Source: Neptunicella plasticusilytica (GTDB lineage Bacteria; Pseudomonadota; Gammaproteobacteria; Enterobacterales; Alteromonadaceae). Taken from it: a stretch of 64,000 bases of DNA. Made by a program: the position numbers and the translations under genes. The notes under the pieces are model-generated. The model saw only the letters and a list, made by a program, of their open reading frames with translations. It ran no database searches and was not told where the DNA came from. Below, one piece after another: positions 61,654-64,000 of this stretch; positions within the stretch are counted from its first letter, which is position 1; the number at the start of each line of letters is the position of its first letter. The DNA lies in contig NZ_CP150481.1 of NCBI RefSeq assembly GCF_047922965.1, positions 3,286,001 through 3,350,000 of the forward strand. The letters run 5' to 3'.

Positions 61654-62802
61654 TTAATCACTACCTTTTGATATTGCGCGCATACCGGCTTTTTCCAAAT
61701 GCAGATCACGTTTGGCTATCAATAAATCTTCCAGCACCATCTCATTGACCAATTGTTTGAACGGGGTTTTGGGTTCCCAGCCCAATTCTTTACGGGCCTT
61801 GGAGGCATCGCCAAGCAAGGTATCAACTTCTGTAGGCCGAAAATAGTAGGGATCAATTTTGATAATGACATTCCCCACCGCAACTTGAGTTACCTCATCA
61901 CCCAATAATGTGCCAAGTTTGCTCTCATCAACCCTTGAGACTTTACCGACTTCATCTACACCTCGCCCGCTCCAGCTCAACTCAATGCCGATTTCGGCAC
62001 AGGCAAACTCAATAAACTGTCTGACCGAATAAGTCTCGCCTGTCGCAATGACGTAATCTTTGGCGGCTTCCTGCTGTAGCATTAACCATTGCACATACAC
62101 ATAATCTCGAGCGTGGCCCCAATCTCTGGTGGCATTGATATTGCCCATATACAAACAGGATTGCAGGCCAACAGCAACCCGAGCAATGCCTCTGGTTATT
62201 TTGCGTGTAACAAAGGTTTCACCGCGTAACGGGGATTCATGATTAAACAGAATCCCGTTACAGGCATACATCCCGTAAGCTTCGCGATAATTCACCGTAA
62301 TCCAGTAAGCATAGAGTTTTGCTACAGCGTAAGGAGAACGCGGATAAAAAGGGGTTGTCTCGGTTTGTACCGGTGCCTGTATCTGGCCGTATAATTCAGA
62401 AGTCGATGCCTGATAAAAACGGGTTTTGTGCTGTAATCCCAAAAGACGTATGGCCTCCAGCAGGCGCAATGTACCCAATCCGTCAACATCGGCGGTATAT
62501 TCAGGTGAATCAAAGGAAACGTGCACATGACTTTGTGCAGCCAGGTTATATATTTCGTCAGGTTGTATCTGCTGCACCAACCTGATTAGACAGGATGAAT
62601 CTGTCATATCACCATAATGCAAATAAAGTCTGCCACCGCTGGTTTGTGGCTCGGATATCAGGTGGTCGATACGATCCGTATTAAGTTGTGACGCCCGGCG
62701 TCGCAATCCGTGCACGACGTAATTTTTCTTAATCAGCAGCTCAGCCAGGTAAGCGCCATCCTGTCCGGTTATGCCTGTAATAAGTGCAATTTTTTGTGTC
62801 AT
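61654..62802 (-). CDS. gmd: GDP-mannose 4,6-dehydratase Gmd
   Basis: Gmd makes GDP-4-keto-6-deoxymannose from GDP-mannose. The 382-residue protein begins KIALITGITGQDGAYLAELLIKKNYVVHGLRRRAS, with Rossmann GxxGxxG, the SSSF-like QASTSELYG, catalytic YxxxK in SPYAVAKLYAYW and the long-loop ILFNHESPLRGETFVTRKITRG and ATRDWGHARDYV, all diagnostic. The ATG at 62802 overlaps the upstream partial gene by four bases. No GDP-fucose synthase is seen, so the product is probably passed to the aminotransferase next door. Confidence 0.94.
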   Translation of the reverse strand: MTQKIALITGITGQDGAYLAELLIKKNYVVHGLRRRASQLNTDRIDHLISEPQTSGGRLYLHYGDMTDSSCLIRLVQQIQPDEIYNLAAQSHVHVSFDSPEYTADVDGLGTLRLLEAIRLLGLQHKTRFYQASTSELYGQIQAPVQTETTPFYPRSPYAVAKLYAYWITVNYREAYGMYACNGILFNHESPLRGETFVTRKITRGIARVAVGLQSCLYMGNINATRDWGHARDYVYVQWLMLQQEAAKDYVIATGETYSVRQFIEFACAEIGIELSWSGRGVDEVGKVSRVDESKLGTLLGDEVTQVAVGNVIIKIDPYYFRPTEVDTLLGDASKARKELGWEPKTPFKQLVNEMVLEDLLIAKRDLHLEKAGMRAISKGSD

Positions 62803-64000
62803 CTGGTTTTGATTCCGATGCTGGTCAAATATGCAGCCAAGTTAGATTGCCAATGTTCGCCAAAATACTGAAATTGATCTGAGTTTTGCATTGGTTGTTG
62901 GGATGTTATTTTATTTTCAACTGAAAGTACCATATCAGCAGCGCCTAGACCGGGCAATTGCGGCCATTGTCTGGTTGGGATCAAGAAAGTCGGAATACCG
63001 CAGGCAAGTGATTCATAAATAACCGTACTGGCTTCTGCAATCACCATCGACGCTCTGGCCATATCGTCAAACAGGCTGGTGTCAGGTGCCGAGAAACGGA
63101 TATTTTCGCCCAATATGTCTTTATACTGGTGTTGCAATTGATGCACTGAAGGATGAAAGCGAATAACAATATTCTCTGCTGAGAATTTTGAAATTAAGTC
63201 TCTGAGATACCGAATACAATAGTCATTGTCAAAGCCATTGATACAAACCAATAGCTCTTGTGCAGTTCGATGAAACTTTTTATACACATACTGAAAGTAG
63301 GGATGCCCTATAATTACCGGTCTGGCTCCGCCGTGATAGACCGATTGCCAATAAGAACCGAACATAAGGAAATCATCAGGTAAATAGTCACGAACATAAT
63401 CACTTTGTAATGTGTCTGCCGAATATTGGTAGGGTGTCAGGTTTTCGTGAATAGCCGCATGTTGAAATTCAGCCACTCTGGCTCCAAACTCCTTGGCCCA
63501 TTTAATTAAAAATGCTCTGTTACCGTAAGACGCATTACCAATAATGACCAATTTGGGTTTAACCGCTGCAAAAATTTTTTGATAGCACGACTTCCAATAG
63601 CCGAGTCTTGTTGCCGTGACTTCCAACTGATTTTTGTAAGACTGATAGGCGCTTTCATCCAACCAGTCACCATAGGTACTTTTTATCCAATCAAGTAACC
63701 CGAGTATAGCTTGCTGGTCTTCCTGACAAACATGTTGTGGCGGCGACTTTCTTGCAAAATCAAAAATGTATTCATGCCAGATGCGATTGTCGCCAACATC
63801 GGAGTTAGGCTCTTCTTCAACCAAAGCGCTAATACTCAACAACTCTTCAAAAGGCCAGATATAGCGATTCACTGGATGGCCGTCGACGATCTCCGTTTGC
63901 CTGGCAGCGGAAACGATCAAAACATCATTTTGCCTGAGCCTTGCAAACTTGTCATTGAGAGCCTGCGGAGTTAATTCGGCCAGATGCTGTTTGCGCTGCT
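62799..64000 (-). CDS. Glycosyltransferase-like protein, 5' end cut by the window edge
   Basis: The frame continues without stop from 63920 to the window edge at 64000 (adding AELTPQALNDKFARLRQNDVL and more), so the true start lies outside. At least 400 residues are present. The N-terminal part holds a WPFEELLSISALVEEEP stretch; the C-terminal half has a GT-B-like fold: RPVIIGHPYFQYVYKKFHRTAQELLVCINGFD, IVIRFHPSVHQ and MVIAEASTVIYESLACGIPTFLIP, a pattern found in glycosyltransferases and CDP-glycerol or sialyl-polymer transferases. It may transfer one of the sugars made by this locus. No exact family is recognised. It overlaps gmd by four bases. Confidence 0.65.
   Translation of the reverse strand, partial: QRKQHLAELTPQALNDKFARLRQNDVLIVSAARQTEIVDGHPVNRYIWPFEELLSISALVEEEPNSDVGDNRIWHEYIFDFARKSPPQHVCQEDQQAILGLLDWIKSTYGDWLDESAYQSYKNQLEVTATRLGYWKSCYQKIFAAVKPKLVIIGNASYGNRAFLIKWAKEFGARVAEFQHAAIHENLTPYQYSADTLQSDYVRDYLPDDFLMFGSYWQSVYHGGARPVIIGHPYFQYVYKKFHRTAQELLVCINGFDNDYCIRYLRDLISKFSAENIVIRFHPSVHQLQHQYKDILGENIRFSAPDTSLFDDMARASMVIAEASTVIYESLACGIPTFLIPTRQWPQLPGLGAADMVLSVENKITSQQPMQNSDQFQYFGEHWQSNLAAYLTSIGIKTR

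Overview
The window comes from a motile, aerobic gammaproteobacterium, most likely Alteromonadales (Alteromonas or Glaciecola relatives). Three things point there: one long fli-flh-che block in the order used by polarly flagellated Vibrio, Shewanella and Alteromonas species; a FlrA/FlrB/FlrC regulatory cascade with sigma-54 type promoters; and a chemotaxis operon that contains the polar array-positioning pair ParC/ParP. This placement is inferred from gene content. No rRNA, tRNA, CRISPR array, transposase or phage gene was found.

Left arm (1-14.5 kb). A small lipoprotein, wecA, a POT-family peptide transporter, a small membrane protein coupled to galE, a WbpP-type UDP-GlcNAc 4-epimerase, the lipid-transport lipoprotein mlaA, and a complete ccmABCDEFGHI cytochrome c maturation operon on the minus strand. 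The gaps here hold an 841-base region with a 25-base perfect inverted repeat, a heptanucleotide tandem repeat and a palindromic repeat.

Flagellar and chemotaxis block (14.5-51 kb). A second FliK-like gene and an FlhB C-terminal-domain gene lie at 14.6-16.9 kb on the plus strand. The minus strand then carries, in transcription order from the right: flrA; flrBC; fliEFGHIJ; fliKLMNOPQR-flhB; a two-gene insert (lipoprotein plus S9 peptidase with Sel1 repeats); flhAFG-fliA-cheYZAB-parC-parP-cheW; and a DUF2802 gene. GG-N10-GC sigma-54 motifs lie upstream of flrB, fliE, fliK and flhA, which fits the FlrA to FlrC hierarchy. A clear terminator follows cheW.

Right arm (51-64 kb). A KdsD-like isomerase, a short flagellin, then a sugar-nucleotide locus: a NeuD-type acyltransferase, wbpB-wbpD-wbpE (UDP-2,3-diacetamido-glucuronate pathway), a methyltransferase, a TIM-barrel sugar isomerase-like protein, NeuB- and NeuA-type genes (nonulosonate synthase and CMP-activating enzyme), a perosamine-synthase-like aminotransferase, gmd, and a partial glycosyltransferase-like gene cut by the window edge. 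A sigma-28-like promoter before wbpB and the adjacent flagellin suggest that part of this locus makes a flagellar glycan; that link is inference.

The observations most worth following up are the glycan locus with its candidate FliA promoter, the S9 peptidase/lipoprotein insert between flhB and flhA, the triple repeated motif in the CheA linker, and the nested inverted-repeat element upstream of the peptide transporter.
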